This document shows positions 9,137-18,527 of a DNA stretch of 64,000 nt, in pieces. Location of the stretch: positions 248,001-312,000 of the forward strand of contig JADJWE010000002.1 of assembly GCA_016716525.1 (NCBI GenBank), given 5' to 3'. The stretch's first letter is position 1; each line of letters opens with the position of its first letter. The DNA comes from Candidatus Flexicrinis affinis (GTDB taxonomy: Bacteria; Chloroflexota; Anaerolineae; Aggregatilineales; Phototrophicaceae). A program made the position numbers and the translations under genes. Under the pieces are notes generated by a model that worked only from the letters and a program-made list of their open reading frames with translations, ran no database searches and was not told where the DNA came from.

Positions 9137-9573
9137 GTTGATTCACTAAGCAGGCTTGCGTTGCATTCAGTACGCCGCATCGGCCACGCCAGACTCCACT
9201 TTTGACTGGTAGCAACTACGGGGTGGTTACCCAAGCACATCGTGAGCTCCAGCGCCAGTTTGTCGACTTCCGTGGTCTTCGATTGCCAGTGGTAGTCATG
9301 TAACTCGCTTGTGTCTGCCAGGCGTTCGTCTCCAAACGCGTCGAGTCGGGTGGCGTGTGGTCACACACGTCTCTTCTACGCTTTCCTCCGAGACGCATTT
9401 TGGGCTGTATGCCCTGCCCGATGACCATCTTCACCGTCAAATCTATGCGTAAAGCGCGCCGCTTCTTGTGCACAACTTCACAATGTTGACACGTAAATTC
9501 CACATTGTATACAATCCGACAATATATAGTATGTAGAAGTCGCCTGTTGGTTTTCGTTGCGAGAACACGATTC
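9137..9573. other. Intergenic region between the R-M operon and the GntR regulator
   Basis: About 440 bases without a convincing gene. The reading frames here are short and have no recognisable composition or motif. A weak 6-bp hairpin (CGTGTG, GTCA loop, CACACG; 9354-9369) lacks a T run and is not a clear terminator. The last 90 bases hold the regulator's promoter and operator, listed separately. Confidence 0.6.
9486..9515 (+). promoter_or_regulatory. Promoter and palindromic GntR operator upstream of the apiose regulator
   Basis: TTGACA at 9486-9491 is followed after 16 bases by TATACA (9508-9513), or after 18 by TACAAT (9510-9515). Covering this -10 region is ATTGTATACAAT (9504-9515), a perfect 12-bp palindrome. 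It has the TTGT...ACAA form typical of operators for FCD-subfamily GntR repressors. The regulator starts 58 bases downstream, so autorepression is the natural reading. Confidence 0.72.
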
Positions 9574-10257
9574 ATGCCCGTATTTTCTCAAATCCGCGCA
9601 ATCAGCCTTCGTGATCAGGTTGCCGAACAGATTCGCATCGCGATCATCGAGGGGCGGCTTAAGCCTGGCGATCACATCGTGGAAGCCACGCTCACCGAGC
9701 AGTTCGGCGTGAGTCGCACGCCAGTTCGCGAGGCGCTGATCATCCTCGAACGCGAATCACTCGTCATCTCGATTCCAAATTACGGCTGCTACGTGAGGGC
9801 ATTCACCGCAGACGACATCCGCGCGCTGTTTTCAATGCGTGTCGCGCTTGAAAACTTCGCCGCCGAACTCATCGTTGACAAGCTCGACGCCAATGACCAT
9901 GCCCACCTGAACGATCTGATCGAACGGCAGCGGCGCCTCATTGAGCAGAACAACTTCAGAGAAGTCCGCTCGACCGATATGGAGTTCCACCGGTATCTCG
10001 TCACGCGCAGCGAGCACCCGCATCTTATGCGCAACTGGCAGGAAATCGTCGCACAGATTGCCGCCGTCCTTTATCTGCGTGCAGAAGGGATTGGGGACTA
10101 CGACGAATATCTGGCGATAGAGGATCACCGGCGAATACTAGATGCCTACATCGCCCGCAACCTGGCGCAGATCGCGCACGAAAACCGGCGCATCAACAAG
10201 CGAGTCGAAGACGAGTGTGTACTCGCCCTTGGCCGAATCCAGGCCGGCTCCAGCTAA
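9574..10257 (+). CDS. GntR-family transcriptional regulator, FCD subfamily (probable apiose operon regulator)
   Basis: A 227-residue regulator. Residues 10-75 form the winged helix-turn-helix (SLRDQVAEQIRIAIIEGRLK, then FGVSRTPVREAL). The remainder is an all-helical FCD effector domain with the metal/ligand histidines and aspartate expected of the subfamily (STDMEFHRYL, AIEDHRRIL). The open frame extends back to 9505, but that would place the start inside the promoter, so ATG 9574 (MPVFSQIRAI) is chosen. It is followed by a 148-base gap and the ABC transporter/catabolic operon in the same direction. The ligand is likely an apiose-pathway intermediate, inferred from position only. Confidence 0.9.
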   Translation: MPVFSQIRAISLRDQVAEQIRIAIIEGRLKPGDHIVEATLTEQFGVSRTPVREALIILERESLVISIPNYGCYVRAFTADDIRALFSMRVALENFAAELIVDKLDANDHAHLNDLIERQRRLIEQNNFREVRSTDMEFHRYLVTRSEHPHLMRNWQEIVAQIAAVLYLRAEGIGDYDEYLAIEDHRRILDAYIARNLAQIAHENRRINKRVEDECVLALGRIQAGSS

Positions 10258-10405
10258 TGCCAGCCGCCACTACCGGCTTCAACGTTCGCCTCGAACGATG
10301 ACGCAGTCATTCCGCGATGCGCTTTGAAAGGGGGAAGCAGATCAGATCGATACGACGCACCGCACCTATCACGTCTTTTGTACATGTCTATAAGGGAGCT
10401 TGAAA

Positions 10406-11443
10406 ATGAATCACGTTGGCCGCAAGATCCTCGCCGTTTTACTGGTAGCACTCATCGTCCTTCCGCTCACGTTCACTGTGGCAAGCGCACAGGCGGACAT
10501 CACGATCTGCTTCGGTTTCCAAGACCTTGAGACCGAGTTTTGGGTCGCCGGACACCGCGCCATCACGCAGACCCTGCGTGATCAGGGCATCGAAGTCCTT
10601 GAGTACAACGCCAACGAGGACCCTAACCGCCAGCTCGAGCAGATCCGCGAGTGCATCGCTCAGGGCGTCGACGGCATCATCATCATCCCGCAGGATGGTG
10701 ACAGCGCGGTGACCATCATCAACGAAGCACAGGCTTCGGATGTCCCCATCGCCGTCTTCAACCGGCCGCCCAATGACCGGTCGCGTGGTATCACGGTCGT
10801 GGCCGACAACGTCAGCGCCACCGAACAGGCCGTCGAATTCATCGCTCAGAAGGCGCTCCGCCAGTTCGAGATTACCGGCGAAGCAGTCACCCCGCTGATC
10901 CTTGTCGGTGCCCTGCAGGACACCAACGCGATCGGCCGTCGTGATGGTTTCTTCAATGTCATCAACCGTTACAACGAACGCTACCCCGGCCTGTTCAACG
11001 CGCCGATCGAAGTTGCGACCGAGTGGGACGCCGCGACCGCGCTGGCGAACCTCGAAGCCGCGATTACGGCCAACCCCGGTGTCGACTTCATCTTTACATC
11101 GTCTGACTTCCTGTTCCCGACGATCCGCTCGGTCCTTGAGCCGCGCGGCATGTGGCAGCCGATGGGTACGGCGGGGCACGTTCTGATGGCCGGCCTCGAT
11201 GGCGACGCGACTGCGTGCATGCTGATCGATCAGGGCTTCGTGGACGCCACCGGCGTACAGAACCTGTTCCTTGAAGCCGAACTGACCATGGACCGCCTGC
11301 TGCAGGCGATCGCCGATGGTGAGACCCAGCCGAACGAAGTGCTGCTCGATCCGGGTTTTGCGCTGACCGCCGGCAACATTCAATTCCAGCGCAGCGACAT
11401 GTGGGGCTGCGTGCTCTATGACGAGGGCTTCCTCGATCAGTAA
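10406..11443 (+). CDS. Periplasmic-binding-protein-like sugar-binding protein of a ribose-type ABC importer
   Basis: A 345-residue extracellular solute-binding protein of the RbsB-like class (Peripla_BP_4 type). An N-terminal signal sequence (NHVGRKILAV then a hydrophobic core) ends at about ASAQA and has no lipobox cysteine. The mature protein shows the alternating alpha/beta pattern and phrases usual in sugar binders (DGIIIIPQDGD, NRPPNDRS, NADLE-type helices). ATG 10406 has a good ribosome-binding site (AAGGGAG, 10392-10398); a TTG two codons earlier is less likely. A strong hairpin follows, then the permease. Genes downstream make D-apiose the most likely cargo, by inference. Confidence 0.88.
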   Translation: MNHVGRKILAVLLVALIVLPLTFTVASAQADITICFGFQDLETEFWVAGHRAITQTLRDQGIEVLEYNANEDPNRQLEQIRECIAQGVDGIIIIPQDGDSAVTIINEAQASDVPIAVFNRPPNDRSRGITVVADNVSATEQAVEFIAQKALRQFEITGEAVTPLILVGALQDTNAIGRRDGFFNVINRYNERYPGLFNAPIEVATEWDAATALANLEAAITANPGVDFIFTSSDFLFPTIRSVLEPRGMWQPMGTAGHVLMAGLDGDATACMLIDQGFVDATGVQNLFLEAELTMDRLLQAIADGETQPNEVLLDPGFALTAGNIQFQRSDMWGCVLYDEGFLDQ

Positions 11444-11455
11444 GTTCGCGTGCGG

Positions 11456-11483
11456 AAGGGCGAGCCTGAACGGGCTCGCCCTT
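11456..11483 (+). terminator. Strong intercistronic hairpin after the sugar-binding protein gene
   Basis: A perfect 11-bp stem, AAGGGCGAGCC (11456-11466) with GGCTCGCCCTT (11473-11483), closes a six-base loop 13 bases after the stop codon. Only a short TT follows, so partial termination or 3'-end protection is more likely than full termination. That would let the binding protein be made in excess over the permeases. Confidence 0.75.
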
Positions 11484-11541
11484 GCGTTCACTTCTGACCG
11501 CACTCCGCCGCCGCAGGCCAACCATTGCAAAAGGATGTTCC

Positions 11542-12723
11542 GTGTCCGCATCAAACGATAGAGCCGCCCCCCATCCGTCGCTGACCCGGCGTCAGGACAA
11601 GCGCCAGCCCAAAGGTTCGCCGGTCAGTCGACTGCTCCAAGGCGTACTTCTTTCCGATTACTTTGTCCTATACCTGACTTTGATCTTCTTTATCACGGCT
11701 GCGGTGTTTTATCCGACACTGAGCACGCCCGGCAACATCGCCAATCAGCTGCAGAACATGTGGCCGCTGCTGGCGGTCGCCATCGGGCAAACCTTTGTAC
11801 TCATCCTCGGCGGTATCGACCTGTCCGTTGGCGCGACGATGGGCATCACCAGCGTGGTCGGGGCGATCGTGATGGCACAAACGCTCGATCCGGCGTTTTT
11901 CGACAAGAGCCCGCTTTGGGGCACGCTGATGCGACCCGAAGGCGGCATCCTCGCTGGCAGCGATCTCGCGGTCCCGATCGGCGTGGCCGTAATGCTGCTC
12001 CTCGGCACGCTGATCGGTTTTCTGAACGGATATGCCATCACCCGCTTTAACCTCGCGCCGTTCATGGTCACCTTGGTCTCGGCGACGTTCTTCAGCGCGT
12101 TGGCCCTCTGGCTGACCCAGTCACGCAACATCTCCGGTTTACCGGAAGCGTTCTTCACGCTCGGCAAAGGTGATATTTTCTCAGTCTACATCGGACCCAA
12201 ACTCACGCCAGAGATCGCACGACGAGATATTCTGCCGTTCATCACCTACCCGTTCATCATCTCGGCAGGACTGGCGATTGCGGCCCAGTTCCTGCTATCA
12301 CGAACGGTCTTTGGCCGTCGCATGTACTCGATCGGCACCAACCGTCGTGCCAGCGAGGTCTCCGGCGTACCCAGTCGCAGCGTGATCACACGCGTGTATA
12401 TGTTCAGCGGCTTCTGCGCAGCGGTCGCCTCGATCCTTTACTCTGCGCGGCTCGGTATCGGACAGCCTTCGCTCGGTGGCGGCAACCTGCTGCTGGACAT
12501 CATCGGAGCGGCGGTGATCGGCGGGACAAGCCTGTTCGGCGGCAAGGGATCGGTCCGCGGGACGTTTTTTGGCGTAGCCTTTTTTGTCCTGCTGCTCAAC
12601 ATTCTCAACGCCATGCGCCTGTCCCCCTTCATTATTGATGCGGTGAAAGGCGCGATTATCCTGCTCGCTGCCTTGACCGACATCACCCGCACCCGCCTCA
12701 TCAATCGGGAGCTCCGCACATGA
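11542..12723 (+). CDS. Ribose-type ABC transporter permease, first of two
   Basis: A 393-residue RbsC-like (BPD_transp_2) permease with about nine hydrophobic segments, including the family's LGGIDLSVGATMG loop near the first third and VIGGTSLFGGKG near the C terminus. The frame is open from 11482, but GTG 11542 is preceded by AAAAGGA and gives a normal N terminus, so it is chosen. It is somewhat longer than usual because of an extra periplasmic segment between the first helices. Its last codons overlap the ATPase start (ATGA). Confidence 0.9.
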   Translation: MSASNDRAAPHPSLTRRQDKRQPKGSPVSRLLQGVLLSDYFVLYLTLIFFITAAVFYPTLSTPGNIANQLQNMWPLLAVAIGQTFVLILGGIDLSVGATMGITSVVGAIVMAQTLDPAFFDKSPLWGTLMRPEGGILAGSDLAVPIGVAVMLLLGTLIGFLNGYAITRFNLAPFMVTLVSATFFSALALWLTQSRNISGLPEAFFTLGKGDIFSVYIGPKLTPEIARRDILPFITYPFIISAGLAIAAQFLLSRTVFGRRMYSIGTNRRASEVSGVPSRSVITRVYMFSGFCAAVASILYSARLGIGQPSLGGGNLLLDIIGAAVIGGTSLFGGKGSVRGTFFGVAFFVLLLNILNAMRLSPFIIDAVKGAIILLAALTDITRTRLINRELRT

Positions 12724-14249
12724 GCGCGCTACTCGAAGTCTCCAACATGACCAAAGCGTTCTTCGGGATCGCCGCCGTCAAGGGCGTGACCCTAAGCGTT
12801 CAGCAAGGCCAGATCCTGGGTCTGATCGGCCAAAACGGCGCAGGAAAGTCGACCCTGATGAACCTGATCGGCGGCGTCGTCCTGCCGGACAGTGGAACGA
12901 TGACGCTTAACGGGCAGCCGTTCGCGCCGCGCACGCCGTCCGATGCCCAACGCGCTGGCATCGCGTTCATCCATCAGGAACTCAACCTGTTCACCAATCT
13001 GAGCATCGCGGAAAACATCTTCATCAGCAACTTCCCGCGCAACGGCTTTGGAGGCTCGATCGACCGGTCCAAAATCCGCGCGTTGACGCGCGAACTGCTG
13101 GCCTCGGTTGGCCTGGACATCTCGCCCGACACGTCCGTGGAGCGCATTTCTCCCGGTGAACGCCAGTTGGTGGAAATCGCGAAGGCGCTCTATCAGGATG
13201 CCTCACTCATCATCTTCGATGAGCCAACGACGTCGCTTACCGCCCGCGAAACCGAGCGCCTGTTCCGCATCATGCGGCAGCTTCGGGAGCAAGGCAAAGG
13301 GATCATCTACATCTCGCACATCCTCGGCGATGTCCTGGAGCTGAGCGATCAAATCGCCATCATGCGTGATGGCGAACTGGTCGGCTATGAGCCGGCGGCT
13401 CAGTACACCATCCAGCGCATGATTTCGCAAATGGTCGGGCGCAGCATCGAACAGCTCTTCCCGCCGCGCACGGCCAGTCCGGGCACCAGTCCGCTCCTCG
13501 AAGTTGAGCATGTCTCGGCCAACGGCATCGTCGAGGACATTTCGTTCACGCTTCACAGCGGCGAAGTACTCGGCCTGTTTGGCCTCATGGGTTCGGGACG
13601 TACTGAGCTCGCGCGTATGATCTTCGGCGTCGACCCGTTCGAAGGTGGCGCGATCCGGGTCGAGGGAGAACCGGTCCGCAAGCCTTCGCCGCGCAGCAGC
13701 ATTCGCAACAACATCGCCTTCGTGACCGAGAACCGGCGTGAAGAAGGGCTGCTGATGAGCATCGATATCGCGAATAACATCAGCCTCGTGTCGCTGCCCG
13801 AGTTCGCCCGCACGTTCGTCAGCATCATCGACCAGCGACAGATGTACGAATCGGCACGCGAGACGGCAGCGATCCTTCAGCTCAAGAGCGGCGACATCCG
13901 CCGACAAACGGCCAAGGCCCTTAGCGGCGGCAACCAGCAGAAAGTCGTGATCGCAAAGTGGCTCATTTCACGCCCATCGATCTTCATTATGGACGAGCCA
14001 ACGCGCGGCATTGACGTCGGAGCCAAATTCGAAATCTACACCATCATCGACCGTTTGGCCGCGGAAGGCAGCGGCGTACTCATCATCTCGTCCGAGCTGG
14101 ATGAGCTGATGGGCATGTGCGACCGTATTCTGGTGATGAGCCGCGGTGAGCTGTTGGGCGAATTTGCCCGAGGCCAGTTTGACGAAGAGCGCATTCTGCG
14201 CGCCGCCTTCCGCGAAAACGATCTTGTCGCCGATGGCGCAAAAGAGTGA
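12720..14249 (+). CDS. Ribose-type ABC transporter ATP-binding protein with two ABC domains
   Basis: A 509-residue RbsA-like ATPase. The first domain has a perfect Walker A (GQNGAGKST, residues 37-45), signature SPGERQ and Walker B LIIFDEPT. The second has the degenerate P-loop (GLMGSGRTEL) typical of RbsA second domains, the signature LSGGNQQK and Walker B FIMDEPTRGID. It energises import through the two flanking permeases. It overlaps the upstream permease by 4 bases and precedes the second permease by 8. Confidence 0.95.
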   Translation: MSALLEVSNMTKAFFGIAAVKGVTLSVQQGQILGLIGQNGAGKSTLMNLIGGVVLPDSGTMTLNGQPFAPRTPSDAQRAGIAFIHQELNLFTNLSIAENIFISNFPRNGFGGSIDRSKIRALTRELLASVGLDISPDTSVERISPGERQLVEIAKALYQDASLIIFDEPTTSLTARETERLFRIMRQLREQGKGIIYISHILGDVLELSDQIAIMRDGELVGYEPAAQYTIQRMISQMVGRSIEQLFPPRTASPGTSPLLEVEHVSANGIVEDISFTLHSGEVLGLFGLMGSGRTELARMIFGVDPFEGGAIRVEGEPVRKPSPRSSIRNNIAFVTENRREEGLLMSIDIANNISLVSLPEFARTFVSIIDQRQMYESARETAAILQLKSGDIRRQTAKALSGGNQQKVVIAKWLISRPSIFIMDEPTRGIDVGAKFEIYTIIDRLAAEGSGVLIISSELDELMGMCDRILVMSRGELLGEFARGQFDEERILRAAFRENDLVADGAKE

Positions 14250-14257
14250 GATAAGTC

Positions 14258-15325
14258 ATGCGACAGTTCCTGACACGCCTGTGGCAGTTTTTGCTCAACA
14301 ATTCGACCCTCATCCTGTTTGTCGCCGTGTTCGTGATCTTCGGCTTGTCGTCGCCGCGCACTGTGATCGGCGACACCGGGCTCGAGTTTCCGCGCTTTTG
14401 GCTGCCTGAGAACATCCTCAACATCATTAAGCAGGCTGCCGTGTTTGCGGGCATCATCGGCGTCGGTATGACGTTCGTGCTGCTGACCGCCGGCATCGAT
14501 TTGTCGGTCGGGTCGAACATGTACCTGTCGGTCGTCTGCGCCGGCCTCTTGATGCGCTCCAGCGGCCTCGACATCGTTCCGGCCATGATCGTCTCGCTGC
14601 TGGTCGGTATGTTGTTTGGGGCGTTCAACGCGTTCTGCATCGTCCGGCTCAAGATCATCCCGTTCATGACCACGCTCGCGACGCTCGTCATCGGGCGCGG
14701 CCTTGGCACGGCACTCACCGAGTCGCAGCAGATTGACTTTCCCGAGCGCATGAACGCCTTCGGCCAAACGCAGGTGCTGGGCTTCATTCCGATGCCGATC
14801 GTCTTCTTTGCGGCCGTCGTCATTGCCGCGTGGTTTGTCCTTACACGCACGCAGTTCGGCCGGCAGGTTTACGCGGTCGGCAACGATATCGAAGCGGCCA
14901 AGAAAGCCGGTATCAATACCGATCGCACGCTAGCGATGGTATACATCATCTCCGGCCTGTGCGCCGGACTAGCCGGGTTCATTTTGGCCTCTCAACTTGG
15001 GGGCCGGGTCGACCGCAGCTTCGGCGAAACCCGCGAGTTCGACGCCATTGCGGCGGCCGTACTCGGCGGGACAAGCCTGTTCGGTGGCGTCGGCAACGTG
15101 TTCGGAACCGTGGTCGGCGCGCTGCTCATCCAAATGGTTGGAACAGGTCTACAGTTCAATCTGGTCAACCTGTATTTGCAGCCGATGGCACGCGCATTCG
15201 TCATCTTCCTTGCGATCTTCTTCGACAGCCTCCGTGAGGCCAACATCAAGAAGCTGAAGCGAAGGTTCATTCGTCCGCTTCACTCACCCGTGGCGGGGTC
15301 TAGTCACGCTGAAGCCGGAGACTAG
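14258..15325 (+). CDS. Ribose-type ABC transporter permease, second of two
   Basis: A 355-residue RbsC-like membrane protein with the family loop LTAGIDLSVGSNMY and the C-terminal AVLGGTSLFGGVGN. Two different permeases around one ATPase imply a heterodimeric channel, as in several carbohydrate importers of this class. It ends two bases before the ApnL gene, so transport and catabolism are one transcription unit. Confidence 0.92.
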   Translation: MRQFLTRLWQFLLNNSTLILFVAVFVIFGLSSPRTVIGDTGLEFPRFWLPENILNIIKQAAVFAGIIGVGMTFVLLTAGIDLSVGSNMYLSVVCAGLLMRSSGLDIVPAMIVSLLVGMLFGAFNAFCIVRLKIIPFMTTLATLVIGRGLGTALTESQQIDFPERMNAFGQTQVLGFIPMPIVFFAAVVIAAWFVLTRTQFGRQVYAVGNDIEAAKKAGINTDRTLAMVYIISGLCAGLAGFILASQLGGRVDRSFGETREFDAIAAAVLGGTSLFGGVGNVFGTVVGALLIQMVGTGLQFNLVNLYLQPMARAFVIFLAIFFDSLREANIKKLKRRFIRPLHSPVAGSSHAEAGD

Positions 15326-15327
15326 CC

Positions 15328-17274
15328 ATGCTCCCGCGGATATTTGACGGTTCCGGCAAGCCCGCGCCTGACCGTCTTTTGCTGCGGGCAGGCCAGCTGA
15401 CACTGCAGTATGAAGCCGGCATGGTACGCTACGTGCGCCTCGGCACTATCGAGGTCCTGCGCGCCATTTATGCCGCCGTGCGCGACCGCAACTGGGGCAC
15501 CGTGCCGGGTGAACTGCGCGACGTGCAGTTGGAGCAATTCACCGACTCGTTCCGACTGTCGTTCGTGAGCGACCACCAGCAGGGAACAGTGCACTTCCGT
15601 TGGTCTGGCGTGATTACCGGAACGGCCGACAGCACGCTGACGTTCGAGTTCGACGGTGAAGCGCTCACAGCGTTCCAGCGCAATCGGATCGGTTTCTGTG
15701 TGCTGCACCCCATGGACCTCGCCGGCGTTCCACTCACGATTGAACACACGGATGGTTCGCTTACCGAGAGCGTGTTCCCGCGCGACATCGCACCGCATCA
15801 GCCGTTCTTCGATATTCGCGCCATCACCCATCACGTTGCGCCCGGCCTGCGTGCCGAAACACGCATGGAGGGCGATGCCTTCGAGATGGAGGATCAGCGC
15901 AACTGGATCGACGCGTCGTTCAAAACGTACTGCACGCCTCTGGGCCTGCCGTTCCCGGTCGCCCTCGAAGCCGGTACGCGCGTCCGCCAGTCGGTTACGC
16001 TCAGGATGATCGGAAGCGCGCCAGCGGTGGAGACTCAGGATACGTCCCATACAATCCGTGTGTCATCGACACCGGCCGCGACCCTCCCGCCGATCGGTTT
16101 TGCCGTCGCGTCGCACGGTGACGGATTGACCCCGCGCGAAATCGAGCGTTTGAAGGCGCTGCACCCGGCGCACTTGCGCGTCGATCTGCGGCTCGACGGC
16201 AGCGCTGCCGCCGCTCTCGACCACGCATGGGTACAGGCGCAGGCGGTAGGCGCTGACCTGGAAATCGCCGTGCACCTCAGCACAGGCGACCGTGCCACTG
16301 ATCTCGCATACGTTCGCGACCTGATCGAGTCCCGCGGCTTACGCGGCGCGATCATCGTGCTGCGTGACGGCGAGCTGGCAGCCAGTCCGGAAACGATAGC
16401 GGCGGGCGTTCGCGCTCTGGCGGGGCTTCCGCTTGCGCTCGGAACCGGCACCAACGGCTATTTCACACAGCTCAACCGAATCCGGCCCGACGTCTCGATG
16501 CTCAGCGATGTCGAGCGCCGCAATCTGCAGTTCGTGGCGTACTCGGTCAACCCGCAGGTGCACGCATTCGACAACGCTTCGCTGGTCGAGACGCTGCCCG
16601 TCATACGCGAGACGGTCCACTCGGCGCGCGGCTTTTCGCCTGTTCCGACCATCGCCGTGTCTCCCGTCACGTTCAAGATCCGCTGGAACCCCGACGCTAC
16701 GGCCCCCGAAGGACCCACACCCACCGGCCAGTTGCCGCGACAAGTCGATGTCCGACAGATGTCTCTGTTCGGCGCCGGCTGGACGGTCGGTGCGCTCGCA
16801 TCACTGGGGAGCGCCGGATGCTGCAGCCTCACGTTCTTCGAAACGACCGGTTGGCTGGGTGTGATGGAGCGCGAGGCCGGTTCATCGCTGCCCGAGCTGT
16901 TTCCGTCCACAGCCGGCGCCGTCTTCCCGATGTATCACGTCTTTGCCGACACGGCCGAGTTTGCGGGCGGTGACGTCCTCCAATGTACAGTGTCGCACCC
17001 GCTCGAATTGAGTGCACTGGCACTCCGTTCGGGCACACGTGTGCGCGTCTTGGTCGCCAACCACACGGCCGAATCGGCCAGTGTGACCCTCGACGGGATT
17101 GTTGGCTCTGCTATGGTCAAGCAGCTCGACGAGACGTCTGCCCAGATGGCGACAATCGATCCCGAGCGCTTCCGCCGGGAACCGGGCCACGCCGCGTCCG
17201 CCTCCGCTGCCGGTCTACACCTCGAACTGCTGCCGTACGCCATCGCGCGTATCGACCTGGATGGCACGTCATGA
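15328..17274 (+). CDS. apnL: Putative D-apionolactonase (D-apionate lactonase, ApnL-like)
   Basis: A 648-residue cytoplasmic protein without a signal peptide. Its N-terminal half reads as beta-rich (LTLQYEAGMVRYVRLG...RWSGVITG...CVLHPMD) and the C-terminal half as a TIM-barrel-like hydrolase ending in a beta-sandwich. That length and layout fit ApnL, the large lactonase that opens D-apiono-lactone to D-apionate in the oxidative apiose pathway. Assignment rests on this resemblance and on its neighbours: RuBisCO-like protein, DUF1537 kinase, ApnO-like and ApsD-like enzymes. The ATG is 2 bases after the permease stop, and the stop overlaps the next start (ATGA). A glycoside-hydrolase-like role is the main alternative. 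Confidence 0.72.
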   Translation: MLPRIFDGSGKPAPDRLLLRAGQLTLQYEAGMVRYVRLGTIEVLRAIYAAVRDRNWGTVPGELRDVQLEQFTDSFRLSFVSDHQQGTVHFRWSGVITGTADSTLTFEFDGEALTAFQRNRIGFCVLHPMDLAGVPLTIEHTDGSLTESVFPRDIAPHQPFFDIRAITHHVAPGLRAETRMEGDAFEMEDQRNWIDASFKTYCTPLGLPFPVALEAGTRVRQSVTLRMIGSAPAVETQDTSHTIRVSSTPAATLPPIGFAVASHGDGLTPREIERLKALHPAHLRVDLRLDGSAAAALDHAWVQAQAVGADLEIAVHLSTGDRATDLAYVRDLIESRGLRGAIIVLRDGELAASPETIAAGVRALAGLPLALGTGTNGYFTQLNRIRPDVSMLSDVERRNLQFVAYSVNPQVHAFDNASLVETLPVIRETVHSARGFSPVPTIAVSPVTFKIRWNPDATAPEGPTPTGQLPRQVDVRQMSLFGAGWTVGALASLGSAGCCSLTFFETTGWLGVMEREAGSSLPELFPSTAGAVFPMYHVFADTAEFAGGDVLQCTVSHPLELSALALRSGTRVRVLVANHTAESASVTLDGIVGSAMVKQLDETSAQMATIDPERFRREPGHAASASAAGLHLELLPYAIARIDLDGTS

Positions 17275-18527
17275 CTCCACGAATTCGCGCGCATTACTTG
17301 ATCGAGACCGCCCACGACCCGGCGCAAGCCGCAGAGATGATGGCTGGCGAGCAAAGCGCTGGGACGTTCGTGAAAGTACCCGGCGAGACACCCGAACTGC
17401 TGGCGGCGCACGGCGCGCAGGTCGAACGACTCGAACCGCTTGAGCCGGTGCACGCGCCGTCGCTCCCGGGCAGCAAACCGCCTGAGAACGGAAACACCGC
17501 GTACCACCGCGCCCACGTCACCCTTTCATTTCCCTATGACAACATCGGCCCCTCGCTGACAACCCTGTTCACAGCGGTGGCCGGCAATCTTTTCGAGCTT
17601 GGACCGTTCAGCGGTCTTAAACTGCTCGACGTCGAGATTCCGCCCGACATCGGCAGCGCGTATCCTCTGCCAGCCTTTGGCAGTGCGGGAACTCGGCGGC
17701 TCTCGGGTGTTGAAGACCGCCCGCTGTTCGGCACCATTGTCAAGCCGAGCGTCGGTCTGACACCGGAACAAACAGCGGACCTCGTCCGTACCCTGGCGAA
17801 CGCTGGATTGGACTTCGTCAAGGATGACGAGCTTCAAACCGATTCTCCGCACTCGCCGCTCAGCGCGCGCGTGGCCGCGGTCATGCGCGTCATCAACGAC
17901 CACGCCGACCGGACCGGCAAGAAGGTGATGTATGCCTTCAACGTCACCGGTGATCTCGACGCGATGAAGCGCGGACATGACACGGTGCTTGCGCACGGCG
18001 GCACCTGCGTCATGGTCAACATGATTTCTGTCGGGCTGGTAGGCGTTACCGAACTACGCCGTCACGCCCAGCTTCCGATACACGGGCACAGGGCGGGCTG
18101 GGGCATGTTAAGCCGCCACCCTCTTCTGGGCATGGCGTATCCGGCCTTTTCGAAGTTCATGCGCCTGGCTGGGGTCGATCATCTGCACGTCAATGGCTTG
18201 CGCAACAAGTTCTGCGAAACAGATGGCAGCGTGATCGAGGCGGCGCGTGACGTGCTCACGCCGATCCCTGGAATTGGCGCTGCAACCATGCCGGTCTTTT
18301 CCTCAGGACAGTCGGCCAAGCAGATCCCTGACACGTATCATGCGCTGGGCAGCACCGACTGGCTCTACCTTGCCGGTGGTGGCATTGTAGGACATCCCGG
18401 CGGCCCGGCGGCCGGAGTCCGGGCGCTTCAACAAGCGTGGGCTGCTGCTGCCAGCGGCGTCACTCTCAGCGAATACGCGCGCACACACTCGGATCTTGCA
18501 AGCGCGTTAGAAAGGTTTGGGCCGTGA
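17271..18527 (+). CDS. RuBisCO-like protein, probable 3-oxo-isoapionate-4-phosphate decarboxylase or transcarboxylase/hydrolase
   Basis: A 418-residue form IV RuBisCO large-chain homologue. Key residues are kept: K158 in GTIVKPSVGL (RuBisCO K175), the carbamylation lysine K184 with metal ligands D186 and E187 in DFVKDDE, and the H-x-H-R segment at 271-274 (HGHRAGWG). ATG 17271 overlaps the ApnL stop (ATGA); the open frame upstream of it is ApnL coding sequence in another frame. In known apiose clusters the protein after OiaK is either OiaX (giving L-erythrulose 1-phosphate and CO2) or OiaT (giving 3-phosphoglycerate and glycolate). No erythrulose-phosphate isomerase is in the window, which slightly favours OiaT, but I cannot separate them by eye. 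Confidence 0.9.
   Translation: MTPRIRAHYLIETAHDPAQAAEMMAGEQSAGTFVKVPGETPELLAAHGAQVERLEPLEPVHAPSLPGSKPPENGNTAYHRAHVTLSFPYDNIGPSLTTLFTAVAGNLFELGPFSGLKLLDVEIPPDIGSAYPLPAFGSAGTRRLSGVEDRPLFGTIVKPSVGLTPEQTADLVRTLANAGLDFVKDDELQTDSPHSPLSARVAAVMRVINDHADRTGKKVMYAFNVTGDLDAMKRGHDTVLAHGGTCVMVNMISVGLVGVTELRRHAQLPIHGHRAGWGMLSRHPLLGMAYPAFSKFMRLAGVDHLHVNGLRNKFCETDGSVIEAARDVLTPIPGIGAATMPVFSSGQSAKQIPDTYHALGSTDWLYLAGGGIVGHPGGPAAGVRALQQAWAAAASGVTLSEYARTHSDLASALERFGP

Noticed and set aside
9216..9575. 119-codon minus-strand frame before the GntR gene
   Set aside because: No motif or plausible start signal; it overlaps the regulator's promoter.
15468..17038. Several long frames on the minus strand opposite the ApnL-like gene
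   Set aside because: Operon spacing, overlaps and ribosome-binding sites all support the plus strand.
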